Positions 45,036 to 55,103 of a stretch of 64,000 nt of DNA are shown here, in pieces (positions within the stretch are counted from its first letter, which is position 1; each line of letters begins with the position of its first letter). This DNA is from Symbiotaphrina buchneri (taxonomy: Eukaryota; Ascomycota; Symbiotaphrinales; Symbiotaphrinaceae), in assembly GCA_001599915.1 (NCBI GenBank), contig BCIG01000016.1, positions 620,001 to 684,000 on the forward strand, in the 5' to 3' direction. The translations under genes and the position numbers were made by a program. The notes below the pieces were generated by a model. The model saw only the letters and a program-made list of their open reading frames with translations. It ran no database searches and had not been told where the DNA came from.

Positions 45036-45478
45036 CGTGGCTTCTTCCTAAGGACTTAGGTTTGGAAGCACAATGGGGAGGATTGGAGGGGCAAGTTGAA
45101 ATTTGAGGGCTCTGCGACGTGCGATAAGAAGCTGGAGCTTTTTGCATGCGATTAGCCTTTCACTTAGTTGTGCAGGGCCCTGGGCGCAGCAGTATGACGG
45201 CAGCGTGTTTCGGCAATGCTGGCTCGCAATGTGGGGAAGCTTGCTGGAGGTCCCGGAAACTCTGTCCCGGAAATCCCGCGGGAAGGGCAGCTTCCGGTGA
45301 TCGGCGCTTTGGGGAGAGATGTCTAGAGCGAAAGACATGCGGGCCTAGCGTCATGACGGAACCACTGTACACCACCGTTTCAGAGCTGTGTGCTAACTGC
45401 CCCAAGTCGCAAGACATTGAGGATACAGCTTTCAAATTGTCCGTAAAAACCACCTTGGACACATTTTGCGAAGCGGCA
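45036..45478. promoter_or_regulatory. Divergent promoter with repeated CCGGAA motifs
   Basis: This 443-bp region lies between the DUF3500 and FAH-family genes. It holds two CCCGGAAA boxes 14 bp apart (45252-45259 and 45266-45273) followed by an inverted TTCCGG (45292-45297). The same CCGGAA core occurs in other promoters of this region (46885, 49535 and 52904), suggesting a common regulator. Confidence 0.5.
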
Positions 45479-46572
45479 ATGGCACCATTCAGACGTGAGA
45501 AGTCTCCTCTCTCTGTAACTCCTAGGCTGAGCTAAACTTTCAGGCCTCATCCGTTTCGTCCCTAAATCAGATCCAGCGCAGATCTTAATCGGCCAGCCAA
45601 CCGACGACGAGCTCGACATCGGCACAGCCCTCTTTGAGGGCAAGGAAGTCACGACCAGTGTCTATAGCGGCAAATCCGTGCTCAGCCCGGGGGAAGACAC
45701 GGGCAAGACCGCAGTCGTAGACCGGGTCCTGTCGCCGCTGGCTAGAAGCGAAGTTGGCACGATCCGGTGTATTGGCTTGAACTACAAACAGCACGCCGAA
45801 GAAGTAGGCTTGGACTTGCCTACTGTACCGACTCTATTTCTGTACGCTCGTCCGGTGCCCAATTATTCCGCATTGGATATGACTGACTGGGCCATGGGTT
45901 AGGAAACCGGAAACAGCGCTCGCGGATCCCTGGCCGGCGCCTTCGCCATTGCCGAAAATCACTCAGCAGGATGACTCGGGTGACTACGAGTCGGAGCTGG
46001 TAGTGGTCATAGGCAAGGAAGGGAAGGATATCCCCGAGTCGGACGCGATGGACTATGTGCTGGGTTACACGGCTGCGAATGATGTTTCTAGCCGTGCAAG
46101 CCAGTTCGCGCAAAGCCAGTGGTGTTTCAGCAAGGGTTTTGATGGCGCATGTCCAATTGGTACAGTATCCGGCTGCTCTAGAACGGGTGGACGGTATGCT
46201 GACGCCGACATAGGCCCTACTCTGGTCTCCCCCGCCTTAGTCTCCGATCCGAAGAAACTACACATCCGTGGCTCGAAGAATGGAAAGGTGATGCAGGATT
46301 GTGGTCTCGAGTGCGTCCCCAAATCCGGTCATTTCGCATTACCAGTCTACTAACAGTGCCTGTACAGTGACTTGATATTCCCCATCCCGAAGCTCATCAG
46401 CTTCCTTTCGCAAGGGACAACGCTGCTTCCGGGCACGATTATTCTTACGGGGACACCGGCTGGAGTGGGGACGAGCAGGAAGCCACAGGAGAGGATACGC
46501 GGAGGAGATGAGTTCCGCGTGGAGATATTGCCGTATATCGGCACTTTGATATCGAAGTTCGAATATCAATGA
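45479..46572 (+). CDS. Fumarylacetoacetate hydrolase-family enzyme (acylpyruvase)
   Basis: A short first exon (MAPFR) joins after an intron at about 45495-45543 to 'LIRFVPKSDPAQILIGQPTD', then 'IRCIGLNYKQHAEEVGLDLP'. A second intron ends at 45900, followed by 'KPETALADPWPAPL', the metal-binding ExE in 'DYESELVVVIGKEG', 'GYTAANDVSSRASQF', 'SKGFDGACPIG' and 'LLPGTIILTGTPAGVG'. All core FAH-fold motifs are present. These enzymes hydrolyse acylpyruvates such as fumarylpyruvate from gentisate or related ring-fission products, or act as oxaloacetate/2-hydroxyhepta-diene-dioate enzymes. Four introns are inferred in total. Context with a salicylate-hydroxylase-like monooxygenase favours aromatic catabolism. 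Confidence 0.92.
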
Positions 46573-46771
46573 TGTATATACGCCTCAAAGTCATGTCCAA
46601 GAGACATTGTCTCGCACTTAAAGTATATTGGATACCCTGCTGTTGTTACGATGGAGCGAGCATGTCAAAGAATTCTGACGCTCTGACATCCCATTATCTG
46701 ACGAAGACCGACGCCATCCCATGTCATCGTCCTAATAATCGTAGAATTAGGTCCCCTTTGATTTGATGCTA
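46573..46771. other. Intergenic, 3' flank of the FAH-family gene
   Basis: No feature is seen apart from the expected terminator. Confidence 0.35.
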
Positions 46772-46867
46772 AAAGAATGAGCGGATTGGCGACCCTCCGT
46801 CACCGATAACGGAACACTTAAAGAATGAGCGGATTGGCGACCCTCCGTCACCGATAACGGAACACTT
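46772..46867. repeat. Perfect 48-bp tandem duplication in a promoter
   Basis: Two identical 48-bp units lie head to tail at 46772-46819 and 46820-46867. Each unit contains CGG and CCG-like triplets and ends with CGGAACACTT. The word CGGAACACT occurs again at 49566-49574 in the monooxygenase/regulator promoter. The duplication lies 200-300 bp upstream of the small unknown gene at 47074. Perfect identity suggests a recent event, and it doubles a likely regulator site. Confidence 0.9.
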
Positions 46868-47073
46868 CGCCCGGCCGCACACTACCGGAAATTCCGCCCC
46901 TCGGTTGCTGCCCGCGGAACGAAAAACTGCGCTATGACGAAGCTCATCGGCACTCCAACGCGGCATCGCCAGCTCGAGAACTAACAGAAACGCACACGGG
47001 ACACGCGCCTTCCTTATCAGTACCACATCCGAATACCTAGACCACCTCAGTGAGTCTCATAAGTGCATCCACG
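46868..47073. promoter_or_regulatory. Promoter with CGG-N5-CCG palindrome and blocks shared with the 49.4-kb promoter
   Basis: A perfect inverted repeat CGGAAATTCCG lies at 46886-46896, the arrangement bound by many Zn2Cys6 dimers (CGG-N5-CCG). It is followed by CCGCCCCTCGG (46894-46904) and CGGTTGCTGC (46902-46911). Matching blocks CCGCCCCTTCGG (49405-49416) and CGGTTGCTGC (49437-49446) occur in the divergent monooxygenase/regulator promoter. Co-regulation is inferred. Confidence 0.55.
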
Positions 47074-47600
47074 ATGTCGAGCTCGAATTCCACACCAAAA
47101 GGCCCGTATAAGCTGGTGACGGTAAACACCGCCCCGGAGCGGGCGAAGCGACTGATCGGGCGCGTGGTGGAGGCGCTCAAGGATCGGTATACGATCATCC
47201 ATGCGGCCAATTGCGAGAGTACGTCTTGTCCACACCCCTCTATACCAGAGGTGTAACTAACGGTACGCCGCAGAGATCGAAGAGGTAGCGCCGACTGTGG
47301 ACCGCATCCAGCCGGATATCCTCGTATGTAGCACGCCCACGCTTTCCTTCCTCCCTGCCTTCTAGACCACGAGACGGCGAGACTAACGGGGAGCTTTGGG
47401 TGTGGTAGTGCTGCGCCTCGATGTGGACGCCGGAGCAGAGCACGCAGATCCGGAAGACGGCGAAGGAGCATATCCCTGGTATTAAGACGCATGCGATCCC
47501 AGAGGGGCTGCAGGTGCAGAGGGGCCCGGATGCGATTGTGGAGCATTTGTGTGAGCAGCTACCGAGGTTGATTGAGGGGCAGGTGCAGGAGAAACTGTGA
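47074..47600 (+). CDS. Small protein of unknown function in the aromatic-acid region
   Basis: Three exons join in frame to about 128 residues starting MSSSNSTPKGPYKLVTVNTA. Exon 1 ends '...IIHAANCE' with a GTACGT donor. Exon 2 reads 'KIEEVAPTVDRIQPDIL'. Exon 3 starts 'CCASMWTPEQSTQIRKTAKE' and ends '...RLIEGQVQEKL' at 47600. The pattern (strand 'YKLVTVN', helix 'APERAKRLIGRVVEALKD', strand 'YTIIHAANC', strand 'DILCCASMW') suggests a small Rossmann-like alpha/beta fold. I recognise no family. The conserved-looking Cys-Cys and 'SMWTPEQ' are candidates for a functional site. It lies between the FAH hydrolase and the monooxygenase and has the most elaborate promoter of the region. Confidence 0.7.
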
Positions 47601-47846
47601 GTCAAGGGTGGGTGTAAGGTAGAGGGCGGGAAGCAGAAGGTACAGGTTGGCAGAGGGTCAATCATCATGTACAGATACAATATAATGCCCTGCCTGCGAT
47701 ATGAACAGCACGCAGTCTGCGATATTATACTGTTTATTGCTATCCATTGTTCACCTGCCCAGAGTGAAATATAGATACAATGTAGAAAGTGCTACCTACG
47801 CAAAAGACCTATACTCCAGACTAATGTATATAGGCGACAACCTGGA
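47601..47846. other. Convergent intergenic region
   Basis: This 245-bp gap between convergent genes should hold terminators. Nothing else is seen. Confidence 0.35.
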
Positions 47847-49269
47847 TTACAACTTCGCCTCCGCCTTAAACTTCCCCGTCGTAAGCGGGAACTTGCCCGC
47901 CGTATATATCTTCCAAGCCTTCTCCACCTCCTCATCCGCGTCATACCCGAACATGAACTTCTGGAACACCGGATCCGCCCATCTGTTCGGGTAGCCTTCG
48001 AATGGCTCTTCCTCCAACAACTGCCGGTCCCGTTCTTGTTGCTGATCGCCGTCGTGCATGTGGAAGATGCCACGTAGGGCTGTACTGCCTTTCACGATGC
48101 GAGTGGTCCGCTCTTTCCGCAGCTTTTCGTAGATGATCAGTATGTCTGTGAGTTGTGATCGGTCTGTGATCTTCCCCATAAGTGCGCCTAGGACGGCGCC
48201 GTCTTCCACAGCTTGGGCTGCTCCTTGGGCTCTGTTGGAAATAAGGGTCAGCAAGGGACATCAATGCAGAGGGTCAGGGGAAGCGTACAAATATGGCAGT
48301 GTAGCATGGCACGCATCTCCCAACAACGCAAACTTGCCCGTGGGGTGCCTCCAACTTTCCATCTCCTCGCTATTCTGTAACCGCCACTTCTGCGTCTCCT
48401 GCACAATCCCCAACAGCGTCCTCAGCCGCGGATCCCAGTTCTCAAAGCGCTTCATCATCTCCGGTATGTTCGCCGGCGCAATCGCCACCTCCGGCGGCAG
48501 GTCATCCGGACACGCCAACACAATATTATACAAATTCCCGCCTTTCAGCAAGTAGCACACAACGTGGCTGTCGGGGCCCATCCAATAATTGATGCGCGGC
48601 GTCTCCACAAACTCGCGCAGCTCGTCGTACTTCCTCATATCATCTGCCTTTACCAGGATGCGGTAGACCAGATCACCGGTCAGGTGCGGCGGGTCCGGAC
48701 GGCCAAGCAGCAACTCGCGGCATTTGCTTTTCAGGCCGTCCGCGCCGATGATGATGTCCGCTTCATAAGTATCGCCTTTCCGCGTCGTCAGCGAGGGTTT
48801 CGCCCAGTCGATGCTCGCGACCGCGCTGTCCAGCTTGATCTCGATGCCCATCTTCTGCGCGTGCGCCACCATGATCCGGTGGTAGTCGGCGCGGTGGATA
48901 TGCAGGTACGGCGCGCCATATTGTTGCTCGGCGTAGGGGAGCATGTTCTGCACTGATAGGACCTTGCCATCCCGGTATGACCGCAGCATGAAGTCGCGCG
49001 GATACACGGCGACGGATTTCAGGTCGTCTAGCAGGCCCCAGCGCTGTAGGATGCGTGAGGAGTTGGGCGGGACTTGGATTCCTGCGCCGACCTGGAAAGC
49101 GCATCAGCTGAGGTTTCGCAAATAGCCATGGTATGATACTGACTTCTCCCAGCGCAACCGCCTGCTCGTAAATTGTCACCTTGTGCCCCGCGCGTACGAT
49201 GCCCATGGCGGCTGCCAGACCGCCTAAGCCAGCCCCGACAATGGCGACGTGGAAGGTGGGCTTTGCCAT
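47847..49269 (-). CDS. FAD monooxygenase, salicylate hydroxylase-like
   Basis: The protein of about 430 residues starts MAKPTFHVAIVGAGLGGLAA, a clean FAD-binding GxGxxG. After an intron near 49093-49144 it shows 'VGAGIQVPPNSSRILQRWGL', then 'HIHRADYHRIMVAHAQKMG', the DG motif 'IIIGADGLKSKCRELLLG' and the ribityl motif 'LLGDACHATLPYL'. After a second intron near 48235-48287 it continues 'AQGAAQAVEDGAVLGALMG'. This is the group A flavoprotein hydroxylase pattern of fungal salicylate and 6-hydroxynicotinate hydroxylases. It should hydroxylate, with or without decarboxylation, an aromatic acid using NADH and O2. It is divergent from the Zn2Cys6 gene, which is therefore its probable regulator. Confidence 0.93.
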
Positions 49270-49683
49270 CGTATTGTGTTGTGAGGCCTTCCCAGGAGAT
49301 TGTTCGGGGTTTCTTGGATGCAGTTCACGAAGTTGACATACAGAAATTTGCTAGAAGGCTGAGAGACCGACTGCGACCGGGGAAGCTATCCTTGCGTAAT
49401 AACACCGCCCCTTCGGAGCTAGGTTGCTTAACCCCCCGGTTGCTGCATCCGATCCCCGCACAATGATGAAAGTGCTCGCGCGGTTCACCTGCTTTGCCGG
49501 CTCTGGAGACCGGCAAATATTCCGAGGGAAACTCCCGGAAAGCGTCGGCAGTCCGGAGCCGACCACGGAACACTAAAGCGGGGGACGCGAAAATCCTTTC
49601 CAACATCCCGCGGCTGCGTTCCCCGTTCCCCGTTCCACCCTCACCGCGTCCCGCACAGTCCACAGCAGCACCGCGGAGGAATC
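49270..49683. promoter_or_regulatory. Divergent promoter, monooxygenase and Zn2Cys6 regulator
   Basis: This 414-bp region is rich in CGG triplets. It contains CCGCCCCTTCGG (49405-49416), CGGTTGCTGC (49437-49446), an imperfect palindrome with TTCCG and CGGAA arms (49520-49540) and CGGAACACT (49566-49574). The first, second and last also occur upstream of the gene at 47074. Autoregulation and co-regulation by the adjacent regulator are inferred. Confidence 0.55.
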
Positions 49684-52530
49684 ATGGATCGCTCACGGAG
49701 AGCCAGCAGCCGAGATGGAGCCGATGAAGAACATCCGGGATCTGAAAGTGAAGATGTGGGGCCCCGCAATGGCGATGGACAGCCCCGTGTCAAGCGCCGC
49801 CGCGTCGGGTTGGCGTGTGAGAGGTGTAGGACGAAGAAGTCGAGGGTGAGTGCTGATGGCCGCTGAGGATAGACGTCATGTGGAGTTTATTGAATTGAAT
49901 CTGTAATATGCGGGAGGCGTGTTAATGATGCTTCGATTCTGTGATCTTCTCTGCCTTTTCTACCATAGAATATCCTCCTACATTTTCGTCATCGTCGTAC
50001 TTGCTGTTCTGCAGAGACCCAAAAGCACCCAGGGTCTTGCTTAGCTCACATCGAGATGTTGAAATGGATTGAACTTCAAGATTTGAGATGGTGGCGGTCC
50101 AAACTGCCTGCAGAAGAACACGACTGACATATTGCGATTTAGTGCGATGGCACGCAGCCAGTATGTTCCATGTGTCGCGCTGCTGGCTATGAATGCATTT
50201 ACCGCATGCCAGCATCGGGTGCGCGGCTAAGCACAGGAAATACCGGTACCCCGGAGTACGTAGCCCAATGTAATAATCACCTGCGTGTCCTGGAATTACT
50301 AACAGAGAAACAGAACATCTAGCTGGGAAATGCGGCTCCAAGCAATGGAGGAGCGCATACGGCGTTTCGAACAAGCTTCAGTTGATGCAAGGATAAGCTC
50401 AACTCCAGCATCAACAGTGAATGAACAGCAGATCATCCCAGAAGACATGGGCGGAGGACCGTCCGCTGGCATTTCAGCCGGTCATACTATCTTCATCAGC
50501 GATTCGCCGAATGACGAGCGCCCTGAGGGCTCAGTAGATGGAATGGGGGTCATCGCTTTCACCGACGAGCAGGACTCCGGCTACTTTGGCCCTTCCTCTA
50601 ATATGGCCTTCATGAGGCATATTACCACCGCAATCGTGGCCACGCGGGATCCGACGTTCTCCAGTGCAGAGGTCAGCTGTGAAGTGGATACTTCGATAAT
50701 GAGCACCTCTCAGAAGACTATGCCGGCTCCACAGCAACAAGCAGTCAGACCGGGATTGAGGCTGTACGCTTTACCGGTAGAATCTGACCTTCTTGAGCTT
50801 GCTGAGTCGTACTTTGGAAACACTGGACTTCTATTTCCGTACATCCATGCAGGATCTTTCTTCAGTACCTACGCACAAGTCAAAGAAGCTGGTTTCAGGA
50901 CGATGAGAATGTCCTGGCTTGCATTATGTAACATGATCTTAGCCAACGCCATGTGCTCCCGGGTTGATGATATGATGACCGTCGACAAGAGGTTGACTGC
51001 ATCCGATGTGTTCTATCAGCGAGCAGTCGGGCTCTCAAAACAACGAAATATGCCAAGTGCTAACCTGGAGATGGGTATGTACATCTCCATTCCCAGCTGA
51101 AAGCTATAGCTCAGTAGTTGTTACAGTACAATATCTGCTTCTAATGACCCAGTATCTCCAAGGATCACAGCGCTCTTCGCAAACATATGCAGTGCATGGG
51201 CAAGCTGTTAAGCTGGCACTGCAGCTAGGACTGCAGTCTGAGGATGTGGCGAGGAGGTTTCCTCCGTTGGAGCGGGAGATGAGAAAGAGAACTTGGCATG
51301 CGTGTGTATTAATTGATCGGTCAGTGATCATCGGACATTACCCTACAGAAACTTTTACTGACGTTTGCAAAGTAATCTCAGTTTCACCTTTGGCCGGCCG
51401 CCGAGTATACCAGGAAGCTATAACCTCATTGGACTCCCCGAGAGATTATCGGGCCCGTTCATCCCTGGTGATGCCGCAGATATCAGTCTTGCATTCTTCA
51501 CCGAGACAATGTACGCCCTTAATCTGCCATCAACCACTGATCAGCTGACACCACCCAGAAAATTGTACAAAATCAACGCTCGCATTATCGAGAGACTCTA
51601 CGGCCAGAACCTCGGCTGCGGCTCCCCAATCTCCATTTCCTCGGCTCTCATCCATGTGCTTACTTTCGAGGACGAGCTGGCCGAGTGGAAAGCGCAATTA
51701 CCCAGCACTCTATCGCTCCGCACCAACATACGCACCCACGGCATCATCACCTCAACCTCGAACCCTGACCGTCTCTGCACCATCCTCACGCTACGTTACC
51801 TCAACCTGCGCGGTCTACTGCACCGCGCAATCGTATGAAACTCCTCGACAGCTGCGGCCGCCCGGACAGCGTTCCCTCAGAGAGCCCCTGGAGCAGCCAC
51901 AAGCGGGCCGGCTGGGCAAGCGTAATGCTCTCCCTCGAGTGCGCACGCGAGATCATCGCCATCGTGCACGGTCTAGGCGGCCGCAAAGCCGTGCTCGGCG
52001 CATGGTGGTTCAGCCTATACTACACGTTCAACGCGGCGCTGGTCATCTTCGCCGTGTGGCTGCTGTGCGCCGACGAGGTCAATGCCGGCATGTACCCGCC
52101 GGATACATTTGCAGAAATGAAGCTCAGCTTGACCATGGCCGTCAATGCGCTGCCGATGCTGGATGGCGGCAACGCGATTGTGAATCGCTGCTGCCAGTAT
52201 TTGAAGAAGTTGGTCGGTATGGGGTTGCTGAAGCAGCCGGATGGGGCGTCGGGGACGGCGACCCCGGCTCGCGCGCCGAGTGTGCAACATCTTCATGCAG
52301 GCGGTGCAGGTAGGTCGTGGTCAAATGGAGCCTTCGGTGCGCCGACAGGAAACGGATTGTCAGCTGGTATGGGAAGTACGAGCAGAACTGGGACGGACCA
52401 AGGTGCTTTCAATGACTATCAAACTTTTCTGCCATACGCGGGGCAGGGGTTGGATTTGGCGGAGATGGAGATGGGACAGTTCATCATGGAGAGCAACTTG
52501 GATTTTCTCAATGATCTTTCTGCATGCTAG
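49684..52530 (+). CDS. Zn2Cys6 transcription factor, likely pathway regulator, with a frame break
   Basis: Exon 1 starts MDRSRRASSRDGADEEHPGS and ends in the zinc cluster; after a 300-bp intron the cluster completes as CERCRTKKSRC then CSMCRAAGYEC (C-x2-C-x6-C-x6-C-x2-C-x6-C). A coiled segment 'WEMRLQAMEERIRRFEQ' follows. The fungal-specific TF domain comes next ('LLELAESYFGNTGLLFPYIH', 'HGQAVKLALQLGLQ', 'EREMRKRTWHACVLIDR', 'FTFGRPPSIP'), and the C-terminus ends 'NLDFLNDLSAC'. At 51834-51838 the frame stops (HRAIV, stop) and continues at once in the other frame (MKLLDSCGRP), with TGA overlapping ATG. Normal family text would run straight through, so one base appears to be missing. This is either a true frameshift or an assembly error. 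The divergent monooxygenase and shared promoter motifs suggest it controls the aromatic-acid genes. Confidence 0.82.
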
Positions 52531-53035
52531 CGTCGAAAAATTGTACTGTTGCTATCAGCCCCATAGTTCTCTGATTCCCCCTCTTTCGTCTGCAGAGCCT
52601 TCAAGTTTAGATTGTCATGTAACAAGTTCATGTGCTGTTGATGTCCAGCTCAATACGACCTACATCTTTATACGACCCTAAGAGTGGTAGTTGAAGACCT
52701 ATCGCAGAAACCTTATATTTTGCTATACAAATGTTTTTTGACGGAACTGAGTCTATTTCCCATCAGTCTGTACTACTACCACTTACAGATTAGCTCGAAT
52801 AACAGACCTACCTTGCTGTGCGGGGGGTGCCCGAAGCCTCTCCGGATCACAACCGCGGGACATTGCAGCTTCCCCACGAGGCCCCTGCCCCAGGCCGGGT
52901 ACCCCGGAACCCCGGCTTGACGCGTCCTATAAGCAGGCACTCCCCCTAGAGACCGCATCAAGCAACCATCCTGGCTTTATCACAACATCCACTGCCTGTC
53001 TTCTTCATCGCCAGTTACTCCAAAAATCGGCAGCC
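52531..53035. promoter_or_regulatory. Promoter of the DHA1-type MFS gene
   Basis: This 505-bp region lies between two plus-strand genes. The stretch 52890-52918 is GC-rich and carries CCGGGTACCCCGG followed by CCGGAA (52904-52909), the core shared with other promoters of the region. Confidence 0.45.
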
Positions 53036-54946
53036 ATGGGACAGGAAACCGAACTCCAAGCCAAGCGCTCGCCGTCGCACGTCGAGGACGGCCTCGAGCC
53101 GCAACTGACGCAGGAACACCAGAAATACCTCCTGGAGCGCCATGGCACGCTGGAGCTGCAGCCCGTGCCGTCGATGGACCCGGGTGATCCCTACAACTGG
53201 CCCGCGTGGCAGGTACGCTGGTGCCTTCGGCGCTCCTGTTTTGATTTATATTGGTTGAATGGATGGCTAACTGTTGATACGAAATGCAGAAAAATGTCAA
53301 CATCGCGCTCGTCAGCTTCCACGCCATGATGGCGACGTTCATGTCCGCGGGAATCATCCCTGCCTTCGAGCTGCTGGCGGTGGATCTGGGTTGCTCGTTG
53401 ACAAAGGAGTCGTATCTGACTTCCATGACTGTTCGGCACCCCGCTTTCTCTCGTTGCTTCTGAAGACATTCTAACCATCCATAACAGATTGCCATACTGG
53501 GCTTTGCGCCCCTGTTTTGGAAGCCCATCGCGCACCGCTACGGTCGCCGGCCCGTCTGGCTGATCTCCACGCTCATCTCTTGCGTCTGCAACATCGGCTG
53601 TGCTGAGAGCAAGTCGTACGGAGCGATGGCTGTAGCTCGGGTCCTGGCGTCGTTTTTCATCTCGCCCGCCTCGGCGATTGGGACTGGTGTGGTGACGGAG
53701 ACGTTCTTTGTGCATCAGAGAGGTCAGAAGATGGGGATATGGGCGTGAGTTGTCCGTTCTTCTGCTCTGAAGATTTCTAATGGTCTGTCTGCAGGCTTCT
53801 GGTTACTCTGGGGTGAGCGATTTCCGTATATCAGGACAGAGTGATGATGATACTGACTGTGTCTAGACCACCCGCCGGTCCTTTCTTCATGGGTTTCGTG
53901 ATCCAAGCCCGGGGCTGGCAATGGGTCTACTGGAGTTTCGCCATCGTAAGTATACCCTTGTTACCCACCTTACTTTTTGCCTGATTATGCCATTTACTAA
54001 CCCTACTACAAAGATCAACGCCGCCCAATTCATCGCCTACGTCTTCCTCAGCCCCGAAACACGTTACATCCGAGCGTCGCCCACCTCACCAACCACCAGC
54101 ACCGCGCCACCGCTCAAGAAGAAGAACGCATACTTCACCTTCCACCGGATCGACCAGACGCCCTTCCAAGCCAACGAATTCTACGAGCCGGCGCTGCTAG
54201 GGCGCTTTCCCGCGATCCTGCTGCCGACGCTCTCATACAGCCTGGTGTTCGGGTACGCCAGCGTGATGATGACGGTGGAGGTCCCGCAGCTGTTCGTGCC
54301 CAAGTTCGGCTTCAACGCCCAGCAGATAGGCTACCAGTTCGCGGGAATGATTATCGGCTCCGCGCTGGGCGAGCAGTTCGCCGGGCCGTTTAGTGACTTT
54401 TTCATCAACCGCCGCACGAAGAAGGAGGGACGCAGACCGAGGGAGGAGTATCGCCTGAGGTTTGCGCATATGGGCTTTTTGCTGGTCATTGTGGGCCTTA
54501 TTGTCTTTGGGGTGCGCTTGCAGGATATGAAGAGCTATGATGTTAGTCCTGTCGTGGGAATTGCGATTGCGGCGTTTGGGAATCAGATCGTGACGACGAT
54601 TTGTGTGACGTGTGAGTGATACGCGCTTTGGATCCACTGTGAATGAGGAATACTAATGTGGTTTTGCAGATGCCGTTGACAGTCATAGCTCCCACTCGGC
54701 TTCGATTGGCGTGTTTATCAATATGATCCGTTCCACTTGGGCTTTTGTGAGTCGCTTGCACGCGTATTGTACTTGACCAGGTTGCCTGACTTCTGATAGA
54801 TTGGACCGTTTTACTATCCGTATATGTTCAGCAGCAGATTGGGCATTGCGGGCAGCTGTGGCCTTATGGCCGGCCTTGTTGCTGTCATAAGTGTCCCGCT
54901 GATCATGTTTGCTCAGTGGAAGGGACAGACATGGAAGAAGGGATGA
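53036..54946 (+). CDS. MFS transporter, DHA1-type
   Basis: The N-terminal cytosolic part starts MGQETELQAKRSPSHVEDGL and contains 'VPSMDPGDPYNWPAWQ', the usual 'DPxNWP' motif before TM1 in fungal drug:H+ antiporter-1 and related carriers. Later blocks are 'ALVSFHAMMATFMSAGIIPA', 'GFAPLFWKPIAHRYGRRPVW' (motif A), 'VARVLASFFISPASAIGTG', 'PPAGPFFMGFVIQARGWQWVY', 'FAGPFSDFFINRRTKKEG' and 'SIGVFINMIRSTWAFIGPFYY'. Introns interrupt at about 53213-53288, 53422-53490, 53745-53790, 53815-53865, 53948-54014, 54610-54669 and 54747-54799. It may export toxic aromatic acids or import the pathway substrate. About 530 residues. Confidence 0.9.
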
Positions 54947-55103
54947 TTATGGGCAGGGATAGGCGTTGGATGGATTTAGGTTGGTGGTGATGTGCGAGCG
55001 GCTCTATGCGCTGCTGCCTTGTGTGTATCCAGATCTATAAGGATATTGAACATAAGGGTGGTGTAGTATGCTCAACCATAGTTCGCCTCAGTTCATGCTT
55101 GCA

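Noticed and set aside
49922-50374. 150-residue minus-strand open frame
   Set aside because: It spans the first intron and second exon of the Zn2Cys6 regulator on the other strand and has no recognisable domain.
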